Positions 52,200 to 61,843 of a stretch of DNA of 64,000 nt are shown in pieces (the first letter of the stretch is position 1; the number at the start of each line of letters is the position of its first letter). The position numbers were made by a program, and so were the translations under genes. Under the pieces are notes generated by a model. It was not told the origin of the DNA. It did not search any database and saw nothing but the letters and a program-made list of their open reading frames with translations. This DNA is from Parapedobacter sp035556095 (GTDB lineage Bacteria; Bacteroidota; Bacteroidia; Sphingobacteriales; Sphingobacteriaceae), in assembly GCF_035556095.1 (NCBI RefSeq), contig NZ_DATMFT010000007.1:1-64000 (forward strand), in the 5' to 3' direction.

Positions 52200-53588
52200 A
52201 TGATTAGGTCAAACATAAAATCCCTGGTTTACGTAGCACTCTTGGCCACCGGCTTGTTGGTGGCAGCGTGCGAGCAACCAGCACTGGAAACATTCGATTT
52301 AGATCACAACAACCCAACCACGGTTTCGCCAGATGCCGACATGGGTGAGGTTCGCAAAGAAGGTGAGCTCATCGTCGTACCGCTAGCCGTCACCTTGGCG
52401 CAACCTGCATCGAAAGCCTTCCAGGTTGAATTGCAGCTCAATCCCGACACCGTCGACCAGTTGATCGGTAGCGGCGAACTGGATGACGTGGTGGCCATAC
52501 CGAGGAACCAGGTAGCTATTCCAACAGCCGCCACCTTCTCGTTCGGCGCCCGAAGTAGTGCCTTTGAAATTTCCATCAACCTTGGCTTCCTGGAACGCAA
52601 TTACGGGAAACGCGTGGCGTTCGCCTACCGATTGGCCAACCCCGGCAAAGGCAACACGATAACTGCCGAGTCATCCTCAGCCGTAGTGGTATTGAATACC
52701 GCCGATATTCTGCAACCTAGCGAAATCCGCTACCTGTCTATCACCAATGGCGGGGGCGGCATACTCGAAGCGCGCAACCGGCAGAACTACCAGTCGCAAT
52801 CCGGCGGAATGAATGTGCCCTTGGGCATTTCGCTGGCCGGCGTCCCGGGCAAACCGTTCACGGTGCGTGCCCGAGTTAATACCGATACGATTGCGACGCT
52901 CATCGAAGCTGGGGTCTTACCGGAAAATACGGTAGCGTTGACCATCGAACAAGTGACCATGGATACCGTAAAACGCATCGCGTCCAATACCAGTTCGGCG
53001 CCATTGGATCTCTTCGTACAGTGGTCTGTTGTAGAACAGCACCCCGATGAACTACTGGCCGTGGCCGTGACCCTCGATGACCCATCCATCCACGTGCTGG
53101 ATGAAGAGAAAAAATCGGTCATCGTGCTTATTCATCCGCAGCATGTATTGGAGGTAGACGTGACCAACCAAGGTACCACGTACAGCGTAAACCGCGATCA
53201 TCCCGACGGTCCGGGACATGGCGAAGGCTCGCCGAAACTGGTTGATAACAACGTCAACACCAAATTCCTGGTCCGCGACTTCCGCGGTGATCTCTGGGCG
53301 CAGCTCGTGTTTGAAGACGCGACCAAGATCGGCGCCTATACGCTCACATCCGCAAACGACGCCCAAGGTCGCGACCCCAAGAGCTGGCGCATACTGGCTT
53401 CCAACAACGGTACGGATTGGGTGGAGCTAGACAAACGCACGGAAGAGGAATTCCCGCAACGTTTCCAAACGCGTCGGTTTGAGTTCAACAACACAAACAG
53501 CTATACCCATTACCGGATTTACTTTGACGAGAACCGGGGCGACGGGCTCTGGCAATTGGCAGAATGGCGTCTCATCCGGATCCCCTAG
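52200..53588 (+). CDS. DUF1735 and discoidin-like lipoprotein
   Basis: The protein has 462 residues, lipobox Cys at about 24 (LLVAACEQP). Two related beta-sandwich units (about 50-160 and 190-310) have the DUF1735 pattern, for example IVVPLAVTLAQPASKAFQVE, VAIPRNQVAIPTAATFSFGA and MNVPLGISLAGVPGKPFTVR, TVALTIEQVTMDTVKRI. The C-terminal 150 residues form a discoidin-like module (SPKLVDNNVNTKFLVRDFRG, IGAYTLTSANDAQGRDPKSW, TDWVELDKRTEEEF), closely parallel to those of the proteins at 41035 and 53639. It follows the phosphatase-like gene by 32 bp. Surface glycan binding is inferred. Confidence 0.8.
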   Translation: MIRSNIKSLVYVALLATGLLVAACEQPALETFDLDHNNPTTVSPDADMGEVRKEGELIVVPLAVTLAQPASKAFQVELQLNPDTVDQLIGSGELDDVVAIPRNQVAIPTAATFSFGARSSAFEISINLGFLERNYGKRVAFAYRLANPGKGNTITAESSSAVVVLNTADILQPSEIRYLSITNGGGGILEARNRQNYQSQSGGMNVPLGISLAGVPGKPFTVRARVNTDTIATLIEAGVLPENTVALTIEQVTMDTVKRIASNTSSAPLDLFVQWSVVEQHPDELLAVAVTLDDPSIHVLDEEKKSVIVLIHPQHVLEVDVTNQGTTYSVNRDHPDGPGHGEGSPKLVDNNVNTKFLVRDFRGDLWAQLVFEDATKIGAYTLTSANDAQGRDPKSWRILASNNGTDWVELDKRTEEEFPQRFQTRRFEFNNTNSYTHYRIYFDENRGDGLWQLAEWRLIRIP

Positions 53589-53638
53589 AAAAAACAATTG
53601 ACGAACATAAAGATTAGGCAATAAAAGCAAGTAAAATC

Positions 53639-54694
53639 ATGATAATGAGAACGATAAACATCATGAAATGGATAACGGCCCGCGGCCCGTGGGCACTATT
53701 GATTGTACTCTTCTTCGCCTGCAAGGAAGAACCCGCTCCCATACCCGAGCCGGATGAGCCGAAACCTCAGGCGATGTTTGAATTCGAACAGATCGACCCC
53801 GACGACCCGTTCTCCTATTCGTTTACCAACAAGGGCAGCAACTTCTCGCTGGTGCGCTGGGAATTTGGCGACGACAGTGTGTCGTTAGATGACTCGCCTG
53901 CGCACACCTTCCTGCGTACCGGCAACTTCCGGGTGACGCTGCGAACAGAAAACAGCCAAGGGTTCTGGGCTGAGAGCGAAACTATGATCAATATCAACCC
54001 CGATAGCCTCGTGGAGGTCGCTACAGCGCCACAACCTGATGGCAGCCTTAGGCTCTCCGTAGCCTCGGATATCGCAATTGACAGTGTCTTTTGGTACAAA
54101 GGCGTGGGCACCGGTGGGGAGTTCATAACCAACGACGGTACGATCAGTATCTCGGTAGATCAAGGGCAATTCGAGGATTACACGCTGCGCGTGAAAACCC
54201 CGAATGGATCGTATGCGGAAATCAACCGTCGACTCACCGACCTTGGCGTGGTGCGCGATCTCACCACCGTGAGGAACATATTCCGCGTATCACGCGATAA
54301 TGATGGTGGCCAGTTTGCCGGCGAGGGGTCGCTGAAACTGATTGACAACGATACCCGAACGAAGTTCCTCCAGTTCAATTTCTCAAACTTCATATGGTTC
54401 GAGCTGGAGTATTTCGAACCCGTTATCCTCGGTGCTTATACCTTTACCTCGGGTAATGATGCACCCGAGCGTGACCCGAAAAACTGGCGATTGGAGGGAT
54501 CGATGGACGGCGAAAATTGGACGATGTTGGACGAGCGGACCGATGAGGTGTTTGACGAACGCTTCCAAACCCGGACGTTTATTTTCGAAAACAAAACCGC
54601 CTATCGGTTTTACCGGGCAACGGTGACCACGTTGAATGGAGCAGGTCTATTCCAATTGGGCGAATGGCGGGTACTGGCGCTGCCGCAGGGATAA
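53639..54694 (+). CDS. PKD and discoidin-like lipoprotein
   Basis: The protein has 351 residues. The signal contains ALLIVLFFACKEEPAPIPEP with the lipobox Cys at about 31. A PKD domain lies at about 45-125 (FSYSFTNKGSNFSLVRWEFG, DDSPAHTFLRTGNFRVTL), and a discoidin-like module at 215-350 (GSLKLIDNDTRTKFLQFNFS, LGAYTFTSGNDAPERDPKNW, MDGENWTMLDERTDEVF). It is the last gene of the 11-gene operon; only 12 bp separate it from the convergent helicase gene, and no clear terminator hairpin was found. Role probably surface ligand binding. Confidence 0.8.
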   Translation: MIMRTINIMKWITARGPWALLIVLFFACKEEPAPIPEPDEPKPQAMFEFEQIDPDDPFSYSFTNKGSNFSLVRWEFGDDSVSLDDSPAHTFLRTGNFRVTLRTENSQGFWAESETMININPDSLVEVATAPQPDGSLRLSVASDIAIDSVFWYKGVGTGGEFITNDGTISISVDQGQFEDYTLRVKTPNGSYAEINRRLTDLGVVRDLTTVRNIFRVSRDNDGGQFAGEGSLKLIDNDTRTKFLQFNFSNFIWFELEYFEPVILGAYTFTSGNDAPERDPKNWRLEGSMDGENWTMLDERTDEVFDERFQTRTFIFENKTAYRFYRATVTTLNGAGLFQLGEWRVLALPQG

Positions 54695-54706
54695 TGGTGT
54701 GATCAA

Positions 54707-56107
54707 CTAAGAGGCCGGGGTCGACGGCGCAGATGGTGTCTCTGCACCTTCCGAAGCGTTCGGCTTCCGGTTCTTATTCCGCCTTTTGAAAGGACGCTTC
54801 TTCTTAGGCGTTGCATCGCGCGTAGCTTCCGATCCGGCAGCCACCGGAGTTCCTTCGGCTTTTTTTACTTGCGAACCGTGTTGGTTACCCGGTTTCCCTC
54901 CTTTACGCTTATTCCTTGACTGGGATCGGTTCCGATCTCCACGCCGCCGGTCGTCACGCTCGGGTGCCTGCACCGCTGCCTCGATACCATCGGGCAGTTG
55001 TGCCTTGTCTACTTCCCGTTCCATCAACTGCTCAATTGCCGCAAAACGCCTGCTATCGCGGCTGTTTACAAAAGTGATGGCGGTACCGGTGGTCTCGGCC
55101 CGCGCCGTACGGCCAATACGGTGGATGTAATCTTCGGGGTCGGGTGGCACGTCGTAATTCACCACCAAATCGATCCCCACTACATCGATTCCCCGGGAAA
55201 GCACATCGGTACCTACTAATATAGGCAGCTGCTTATTCTTGAAACGTAAGAGTATCTTTTCTCGTTCTTCCTGGGATAGGTCGGAATGGAACGGCTGCAC
55301 GGCCAAACCCATCTTGGCCAAGTCTCGGCCTAAACTCTTTACCTTCTCCTTGGTCGACGAAAATACGATGATGCTCTTGAAATCACCACTCTTGAGTATC
55401 TGCTTCAATAACGGTGTCTTTTGGTTGTCGGCCACACGGTACTGCTGCTGAACGATTCCTTCAGCAGGTTTAGACAGCGCAATATTAACTTGTTCGGGAT
55501 GTTTCAGCAGGTTCTTGGCAAATGCCCGTATTTTGGGCGGCATGGTGGCAGAAAACAGCATAGTCTGCCGCTCCGTCGGCAATTCGCGAACAATGCGGTT
55601 GATATCGTCTTTGAAACCCATATCAAGCATCCGGTCGGCCTCATCAAGCACAAGGAATTTAATTTCGTCCAATCTGACCTTGCCCGAACTGATGTGCGCA
55701 ATTAGCCTACCCGGTGTGGCAACAATAATATCAACACCTTCGCGCAACGCACGGCGCTGCTGCTCGTAGCCGATGCCGTCTCCGCCCCCGTAGATGGCGA
55801 TGGAGGTAATGCCCGTGAAATATGCCAGCCCTTCCACCTGTTGGTCGATCTGCATAGCCAGCTCGCGGGTGGGGGCCAGTATAAGCGCACTGACCGCCGG
55901 CCGCTGTTCCATCCGGCAAATCGCGTCCATTACCGGTAAAAGGTAGGATGCGGTTTTCCCGGTCCCCGTTTGGGCACAGGCAATCAAATCTTGTTTATTT
56001 TGAATAATCGGGATGGTTTCAGCCTGTATCGGTGTGGGCGTTTTGAAGCCCATGCTATTCAAACCTTCAAAAAGGGTGCTGTCGAAATTAAAATCGCTAA
56101 ATGTCAA
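54707..56107 (-). CDS. rhlE: DEAD-box RNA helicase, RhlE-like
   Basis: The protein has 466 residues from TTG 56107: MTFSDFNFDSTLFEGLNSMG, the usual RhlE-type beginning. Motifs in order: Q motif GFKTPTPIQ, Walker A AQTGTGKT, APTREL, TPGR, DEAD in LVLDEADRMLD, SAT in LFSATMP, and HRIGRTAR. The last 90 residues are basic, low complexity (RRGDRNRSQSRNKRKGGKPG), typical RNA-binding tail. A -7-like GTACTTTTGC lies at 56144-56135 (minus strand), upstream of the chosen start, so the longer frame from 56146 is unlikely. Helps RNA remodelling, possibly ribosome assembly. Confidence 0.9.
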   Translation of the reverse strand: MTFSDFNFDSTLFEGLNSMGFKTPTPIQAETIPIIQNKQDLIACAQTGTGKTASYLLPVMDAICRMEQRPAVSALILAPTRELAMQIDQQVEGLAYFTGITSIAIYGGGDGIGYEQQRRALREGVDIIVATPGRLIAHISSGKVRLDEIKFLVLDEADRMLDMGFKDDINRIVRELPTERQTMLFSATMPPKIRAFAKNLLKHPEQVNIALSKPAEGIVQQQYRVADNQKTPLLKQILKSGDFKSIIVFSSTKEKVKSLGRDLAKMGLAVQPFHSDLSQEEREKILLRFKNKQLPILVGTDVLSRGIDVVGIDLVVNYDVPPDPEDYIHRIGRTARAETTGTAITFVNSRDSRRFAAIEQLMEREVDKAQLPDGIEAAVQAPERDDRRRGDRNRSQSRNKRKGGKPGNQHGSQVKKAEGTPVAAGSEATRDATPKKKRPFKRRNKNRKPNASEGAETPSAPSTPAS

Positions 56108-56313
56108 AGTATGCTTGTTAATCGCTATGATGATGCAAAAGTACAAAATTCTCCGCTATTATTTGCTAATCCCGTAATCAACAATGAAATAGCCTATGAA
56201 AACATTATCCGCATATAATTGTTCCATTGTCAGCAATCACCAAGGGTAATATTATCACAATTATTTCATTATCTTTGGGAGAGGCGTACAACGCAGGAAT
56301 TTATATCAATTAT

Positions 56314-57489
56314 ATGCAAGAAAATCCTTCTAAACGGCCTTATTCGGTGGAATTGGCCGCCAGTTTAATCTCATTGGCACTTATCATCGCATTGCTGTAT
56401 GTACTGCAAGGTGTGCTGCTACCACTTATGTTCTCCATCCTCATCGCGATTTCGCTATATCCCGTGGCAGGCACATTCGAGCGGTTGCGGCTTGGCAAAG
56501 CCCTTTCCGCGCTGTTAGCGGTTATTTTAGCCATTGCCGTACTTTCCGGATTGGTTTGGTTCATCATCCACCAAGTGATTGTTATCGGCCGGGATGGCGC
56601 CGAAATCCAACAAAAATTCCTATCGATATTCGACACCATACAGCGGTGGTTGCAGGAACGCTTCGGATTAGAACCCACGGAAGTTGTTGAACGACTCCGG
56701 GGGCAGGCCAATCAGATCCTGTCCAACGCTGCGTCGTATGTCACGGCCGCATTTGGGTCGCTTGGGAATATACTGGCTGGAGCGGTACTCGTGCCCTTGT
56801 TTTCTTTCTTCCTACTATATTACCGAGTATTCTTCCGCGAGTTTTTCTTCCGTGTATTCAAATCCACTCCACAAGAAACGGTACATAATACACTCAACAA
56901 GATTTACCAAGTGGTACAGAGTTACCTGCTCGGACTCGTTACCGTAATGGGCATTGTAGCAGTACTCAACACGGTGGGCCTATGGATATTGGGCATCCAA
57001 TATGCGTGGTTTTTTGGCACGCTGGCCTCGCTGTTGATGTTGCTACCTTATATCGGCATCGCCATCGGCTCCATCCTTCCGGCGATTTTTGCACTGGCCA
57101 CCAAGGATACTGCGTGGTATGCAGTGGGGGTTATCGTCTGGTTCCAGGTGGTGCAATTCCTCGAGGGCAACCTCATCACACCCAACATCGTGGGCAGTAA
57201 GGTAAGTATCAATCCGTTGATGGCCATTATTTCCATCCTATTGGGCGGCATGCTGTTTGGCTTGGCAGGTTTGATCCTCGCACTTCCATTAACGGCTACC
57301 ATCAAGGTTATCTTCGATGCGGTACCCTCGATGAACGCCTTCGGTTTCTTAATCGGCGAACCGGAAAAATACCACCTCAAGCGGTATTCTACTAAAATAA
57401 TGCTCAAGCGGTGGAAGTTGCGGGATATCTTGGATGCAAGGGATAAGAAGGAAGAAACGGGAAAAGAGGGGCCACCCGAAGACAGCTAA
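56314..57489 (+). CDS. AI-2E family (PerM/TqsA-like) membrane transporter
   Basis: The protein has 391 residues and about eight membrane helices with the AI-2E family order: two N-terminal helices (LAASLISLALIIALLYVLQG, then LPLMFSILIAISLYPVAGTF), a cytoplasmic loop, and the C-terminal group with NVVGSKVSINPLMAIISILL-type sequence (here ITPNIVGSKVSINPLMAIIS) and GGMLFGLAGLILALPL. ATG 56314 (MQENPSKRPYSVEL) is chosen over an upstream in-frame TTG at 56227; TATCTTTG at 56270-56277 is a plausible -7 box between them. Family members export autoinducer-2 or act as ion antiporters; the substrate here is open. Confidence 0.88.
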   Translation: MQENPSKRPYSVELAASLISLALIIALLYVLQGVLLPLMFSILIAISLYPVAGTFERLRLGKALSALLAVILAIAVLSGLVWFIIHQVIVIGRDGAEIQQKFLSIFDTIQRWLQERFGLEPTEVVERLRGQANQILSNAASYVTAAFGSLGNILAGAVLVPLFSFFLLYYRVFFREFFFRVFKSTPQETVHNTLNKIYQVVQSYLLGLVTVMGIVAVLNTVGLWILGIQYAWFFGTLASLLMLLPYIGIAIGSILPAIFALATKDTAWYAVGVIVWFQVVQFLEGNLITPNIVGSKVSINPLMAIISILLGGMLFGLAGLILALPLTATIKVIFDAVPSMNAFGFLIGEPEKYHLKRYSTKIMLKRWKLRDILDARDKKEETGKEGPPEDS

Positions 57490-57549
57490 TAAAAACGCCA
57501 GAAACAATGCTCCCTTTCTGCTGTTATTCCTATAACACAAGGAGGCATT

Positions 57550-57732
57550 ATGAAGAAAAAGACGATCAGCGAATTACCCGATCAAAGCCACAATCGGGAA
57601 ATGGGACATCCCACATCCGATAAGGCATTCAAAGACACTCGCACAATGAAACGCCACCAAGGGATACCCAATGCGGGCGGTGTACGTACCGGGAAAACTA
57701 AAATCGACAACGGGCAAAGTAACGACAGCTAA
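57550..57732 (+). CDS. Small basic hydrophilic protein
   Basis: A 60-residue open frame begins MKKKTISELPDQSHNREMGH. An AAGGAGG stretch lies 4 bp before the ATG (57539-57546), which is rare in this phylum where Shine-Dalgarno use is low. The protein has no membrane helix and is rich in charged and polar residues, so probably unstructured or nucleic-acid-associated. It stands 60 bp after the AI-2E gene and overlaps the convergent RND gene by 4 bp. I do not recognise a family; it may be real because of the ribosome binding site. Confidence 0.5.
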   Translation: MKKKTISELPDQSHNREMGHPTSDKAFKDTRTMKRHQGIPNAGGVRTGKTKIDNGQSNDS

Positions 57733-60700
57733 TCCCTGCTTGTTATAGCTGGCGGCATCAGCTTATACACCACCGGCGTAACCACACGCGATAACAGCGT
57801 CGAACTGATCAGCCCACCAATCATCACGATAGCCAATGGCGAAATCAACGGGTTACTCGACCATGCGATGGGCAACAGTCCGCCAATGGCCGTAAGCGAC
57901 GTGAGGATGATGGGCAGGAATCGCATCTCACCAGCCTTTTCGATGGCATCGTTGAGCGGCACACCTTCCCGTCGCAATTGGTTCGTGAAATCGACCAGTA
58001 GGATGGTGTTTTTCACCTCAATACCGGCGAGGGCAACTAATCCGACCGTCGCCACGAAAGACAGCGTATTGCCGGTAACCAACAACGCCAGCACAGCACC
58101 CACGATACCCAACGGAATGACAGACAAGACGATAATCGTGCTTTTCAGCGTCTTGAACTCCAACACCAATACGGCGATGAACATAAAAACCGTAATCAGG
58201 ATCACCGTGCCGAATCCGCCGAATGACTGCTCACGGCTCTCTACCTCGCCGCCCATCTCATAATGATACCCCACGGGCAATGCCAATTCGTCCATCTGCC
58301 GGACGACGTCCTTGATGACCTCATCATTGGTATACCCGGCAGCAACAAAGCTGTTTACGGATACCGTACGCTGCCGGTTGATGTGGTAGATGGCCGGGGG
58401 CGACGGCACCAATTCGAGTGTAGCCAATTGGCTGAAGGGTATTCCCTTCCCTTGGACATTGTCCACAGCGATTTGGTCAAAGACGGATAGGTCTGGATAA
58501 GCACTCCGGGGTACGCTGAGACGAACGAGGTAATCGTCATCGTCAGCCTTAGGGTCGGTATAGGTCGTTACGTCAACACCGGCCAATACCATCCGTACCG
58601 TACGGTCTACGTTGGCACTGGGCACACCGAGTGCCAAGGCCTTATCCCGGTGGATACTCACCTGGATGTCGGTCTTGTCGTTGCGGACCGGATTGTTTAC
58701 ATACAAAGCACCGGGGGTGCCCTGCAATAACGTCTCCACCCGGCCGGCCAGCCGCTTCAGGGTATCGAGGTTGTCGCCAAAGAGCCGTACTTCCACCGGT
58801 GAAATCACCGGAACGCCCTGCTCGAAATTCTTTACTTCCACCTTAGCCCCCAGGTACGGCGTCCAGCGTTGGCGGAGTCGCTCGATGAGCGCCTCTTTTT
58901 CCCTTGGCGACGTGTCGGGTCGCAGTTGCACAAATATCTCGGCGAAATCGGCCCGCTCATTGGCTTGCTCCACGTTGTAATAAATGCGCGGATTGCCTTT
59001 GCCTACATTGGAAGCGAAATATTGTACTTCTGGCAATTCGGCAAGTTCTTTCTCCAACTGCCGCGTGATGCTATCCGTTACGTAAATATGGGCCTGCAAC
59101 GGCGCATTGATCCGGATAAGGAACTGTGGCTTTTCGGAAGGGGGGAACAGGCTAAATCCAACAACTGGAATCAACGCTAGCGCGCCGGCAAAAATCACAA
59201 CGGCAATCACTACCGTTTGCCAAGGCCGCTTCAATGCCTTGTCGAGCAGTACCGAATAGGTGCTATGGATAGCACGCTGGAGCCACCGCAATACGGCGTT
59301 GCCCTCGGGATGTGCATGGGGTTTTAACAAACGGCTGGAGAGAAGCGGCACCACCAGCAGGGCCACCAGCATGGATGCGATTACGGACCCGATGACCGCC
59401 ATGGGAAGGCTGCGGATGAAATCACCGGCCGCTTCGGGCATAAACATGAGCGGCATGAAGGCAATCGCGAGGGTCGCGGTACAACCCACTACCGCCAACG
59501 CAATCTGGTGGGTACCTTTTACAGCGGCATCGATGCGGGATACGCCCTCCCGCATCCACCGTTCGATATTCTCGACCACTACGATACTATCGTCTACCAC
59601 CAGCCCAAGCGCCACCACGAACCCGACGATGCTCAGCTGGTTTAACGAATAGCCCAACACATTCAGCACGATAACCCCCATGGCCAGCGAAAGCGGAACA
59701 GCGATCATGACCACCAGCGAAGCCCGCGTACCCAATGGCAACAACGTAAGAAGCACCAACGTAACGGCAATGAGGAAATCGATGCCCAATCCGCTAAGCC
59801 GTTTGTTGACATTTTCACCTTGGTCAAAATGCAATACCATATCCACGTTGGCCGGCAACCGCTGTTCAAACCGATCCAGTACCTCAAGGTAAGCCTCTTG
59901 CGTACGGCTGATGTTCTCGCCGGCCTTCTGCGCGGCATTGACGAACACAGCACGGTAACCATTGAGGCGGGTGATGTGCGTTTCGGGTGCAAAATCTGCG
60001 TATATATCGGCAATATCGCCCAGCAGGATGTTCTTGCCCTCCGCACTGGAAACGATGGTCTGCTTAATGTGATCGATACTTTGGTAGTTTCCGCTTGTCC
60101 TGATGCTAAAAACCTTCCCGCCAGCCAATACACTACCCCCCGGAATATTAGCGCCTTCGCTTTGGATGGCCTGCATCACCTGATTTAGCGGTATGCCCAA
60201 CTGGGCCAACTTTGTGGGCTCCACATCCACGCGGATCAATTGGTCTGTGAGTCCGCTGACGGCAACAGCTTTGAGTGCTTTTACCTTTTCCAACTCGTCT
60301 TTCAAATCATCTGAAACGGCTTTCATCAAGCTCCGTGAGGCATTTTCGGAAATCAAAGCGACCTGTAACACGTTCACGCCAGTGGGGTCGATCTGCTGCA
60401 CGTCGATGCTATAGAGCTGATCCGGCAGTTGGGGGCGCAAAGCACTCACCTCCCGGATAAGCTCCTGGTATTTATTATCGTAATCTATGCCGTGTTCGTA
60501 CTCAACAAACAGCACCGCCAAGCCATTAACCACAGTAGTGCGGATACGCTTGATGTTGTCGAGATCATAGAGCCGGCTTTCGATGGGTTTCACCACCAGT
60601 TGCTCCATGTCCTTGGGGTTGGTACCGGGGTATACCACCACCACCGGGAAGTTAGGTGGCCGCATCTCGGGGTCTTCTGCCCGGGGCATGGTAAGGATGC

Positions 60701-60782
60701 TGCTTACGCCGATGGCCACCACCATCAAGACAACGATAAACGTAAACTGGTAGTTCTTAATCGGATACTTAATCAGACCCAT
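57729..60782 (-). CDS. RND efflux pump (HAE1-like)
   Basis: The protein has 1017 residues with the RND plan of two porter loops and twelve helices. It begins MGLIKYPIKNYQFTFIVVLM. The TM4 motif GLVVDDSIVVVENIERWMRE has the classical double Asp for proton relay, unlike both pumps of the operon at 14401-20648. It lies 6 bp after the adaptor gene and is the last member of a TetR-TolC-adaptor-pump unit. Substrate unknown; proton-driven efflux of small hydrophobic molecules is the family norm. Confidence 0.93.
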   Translation of the reverse strand: MGLIKYPIKNYQFTFIVVLMVVAIGVSSILTMPRAEDPEMRPPNFPVVVVYPGTNPKDMEQLVVKPIESRLYDLDNIKRIRTTVVNGLAVLFVEYEHGIDYDNKYQELIREVSALRPQLPDQLYSIDVQQIDPTGVNVLQVALISENASRSLMKAVSDDLKDELEKVKALKAVAVSGLTDQLIRVDVEPTKLAQLGIPLNQVMQAIQSEGANIPGGSVLAGGKVFSIRTSGNYQSIDHIKQTIVSSAEGKNILLGDIADIYADFAPETHITRLNGYRAVFVNAAQKAGENISRTQEAYLEVLDRFEQRLPANVDMVLHFDQGENVNKRLSGLGIDFLIAVTLVLLTLLPLGTRASLVVMIAVPLSLAMGVIVLNVLGYSLNQLSIVGFVVALGLVVDDSIVVVENIERWMREGVSRIDAAVKGTHQIALAVVGCTATLAIAFMPLMFMPEAAGDFIRSLPMAVIGSVIASMLVALLVVPLLSSRLLKPHAHPEGNAVLRWLQRAIHSTYSVLLDKALKRPWQTVVIAVVIFAGALALIPVVGFSLFPPSEKPQFLIRINAPLQAHIYVTDSITRQLEKELAELPEVQYFASNVGKGNPRIYYNVEQANERADFAEIFVQLRPDTSPREKEALIERLRQRWTPYLGAKVEVKNFEQGVPVISPVEVRLFGDNLDTLKRLAGRVETLLQGTPGALYVNNPVRNDKTDIQVSIHRDKALALGVPSANVDRTVRMVLAGVDVTTYTDPKADDDDYLVRLSVPRSAYPDLSVFDQIAVDNVQGKGIPFSQLATLELVPSPPAIYHINRQRTVSVNSFVAAGYTNDEVIKDVVRQMDELALPVGYHYEMGGEVESREQSFGGFGTVILITVFMFIAVLVLEFKTLKSTIIVLSVIPLGIVGAVLALLVTGNTLSFVATVGLVALAGIEVKNTILLVDFTNQLRREGVPLNDAIEKAGEMRFLPIILTSLTAIGGLLPIAWSSNPLISPLAIVMIGGLISSTLLSRVVTPVVYKLMPPAITSRD

Positions 60783-60788
60783 GGTTGT

Positions 60789-61838
60789 CTATTTAATGAT
60801 GATCGGAGAACCGTCGCGCAGGTACGGACTACCGGACACAATGAGCGAACCGCCGTCTTCCAGCCCGGCCGTTACCACGGCACGATCCTGCTGGATATCC
60901 GACACCTTTACCGCTACGCGCCGTGCTGTCTGGCCGTCATATGTTACGAAAACATAAGCTTTACCCCCATCGCCATCCATCAGCGCCTCGTACGGGATGA
61001 ACCAAACGCCGGATGCCTTCGCAAGGTGAATGGTAGCCCGTCCAAAAAGGCCCGAAGCAAGCGAGGATACCGGTGCATCCGCCAATTTCAGGTATATGTT
61101 GAACATGCCCGACAGGGGGTCTACTCCCTCAGATTTGCGTGCCACCTCGGCCCGGAGATCTTTTCCCGGCAGGGCATCGGTGGTTACTGTGGCCGCATCG
61201 CCCACGCGTATCGCCGACCACTGCCGGTCGCTAACCCCGACGTTGAGTAGCCAGCCGCCCTTACCCCTGCTAGCTACTACCAGCACCGGCGTACCGGGGC
61301 CTACAACCTGGCCGATATTGGCGGGCCGTTGCAACACATACCCGTCAAACGGTGCCGTGATTGCCGTGTGGTTAATCTGATAGGATACCCGCTCCACGTC
61401 CTGCCGGGCAGCATCGAATGCTGTTTTTGCATTCTCTAGCTGTTCGAGCGTGGCCACGCTGTCGGCATACAACTGCTGCGCACGGCGGTAATCGCGTTCC
61501 GACTTTTCCAGTCCGAGCTTGGCCTGTTGCAGAGCAGTATTGATTTCCGTTGCCTCCACTGCGGCCAGCAGCTGGCCTTTCCGGAACGATTCGCCTTCCC
61601 GAACCCGTAACTGTTGGATAATGCCGCCGTTACGGAATGACAGTGCGGTTTCGTCGTCGGTGGTGAATGTGCCGGTAGCCACCACTGCACCAGCGGTGTC
61701 AGTCGCTGTCAGTGGCTGTACCCGGACGGGAATGATGGTGTCGCCACCAGGCAGCTCGGTATCCCGGCTGCCGGAGCTGCAGGCTCCCATGGCTACCAGT
61801 AGGGCAACTCCAAGGGAATAATAGCTGTATGTTTGCAT
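60789..61838 (-). CDS. RND periplasmic adaptor lipoprotein
   Basis: The protein has 349 residues; MQTYSYYSLGVALLVAMGAC is the signal with lipobox Cys at 20. The adaptor order is visible: ETALSFRNGGIIQQLRVREG (lipoyl half, about 65-85), an alpha hairpin (QQAKLGLEKSERDYRRAQQL and following, about 107-150), then HTAITAPFDGYVLQRPANIG (second lipoyl half) and beta-barrel/membrane-proximal segments. It links the RND pump to the TolC-like channel. It starts 5 bp after the TolC gene's stop codon in the same operon. Confidence 0.92.
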   Translation of the reverse strand: MQTYSYYSLGVALLVAMGACSSGSRDTELPGGDTIIPVRVQPLTATDTAGAVVATGTFTTDDETALSFRNGGIIQQLRVREGESFRKGQLLAAVEATEINTALQQAKLGLEKSERDYRRAQQLYADSVATLEQLENAKTAFDAARQDVERVSYQINHTAITAPFDGYVLQRPANIGQVVGPGTPVLVVASRGKGGWLLNVGVSDRQWSAIRVGDAATVTTDALPGKDLRAEVARKSEGVDPLSGMFNIYLKLADAPVSSLASGLFGRATIHLAKASGVWFIPYEALMDGDGGKAYVFVTYDGQTARRVAVKVSDIQQDRAVVTAGLEDGGSLIVSGSPYLRDGSPIIIK

Positions 61839-61843
61839 AAACG

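Noticed and set aside
60429..61250. 273-codon plus-strand frame
   Set aside because: Opposite the RND pump and adaptor genes and spanning their junction; no recognisable protein.
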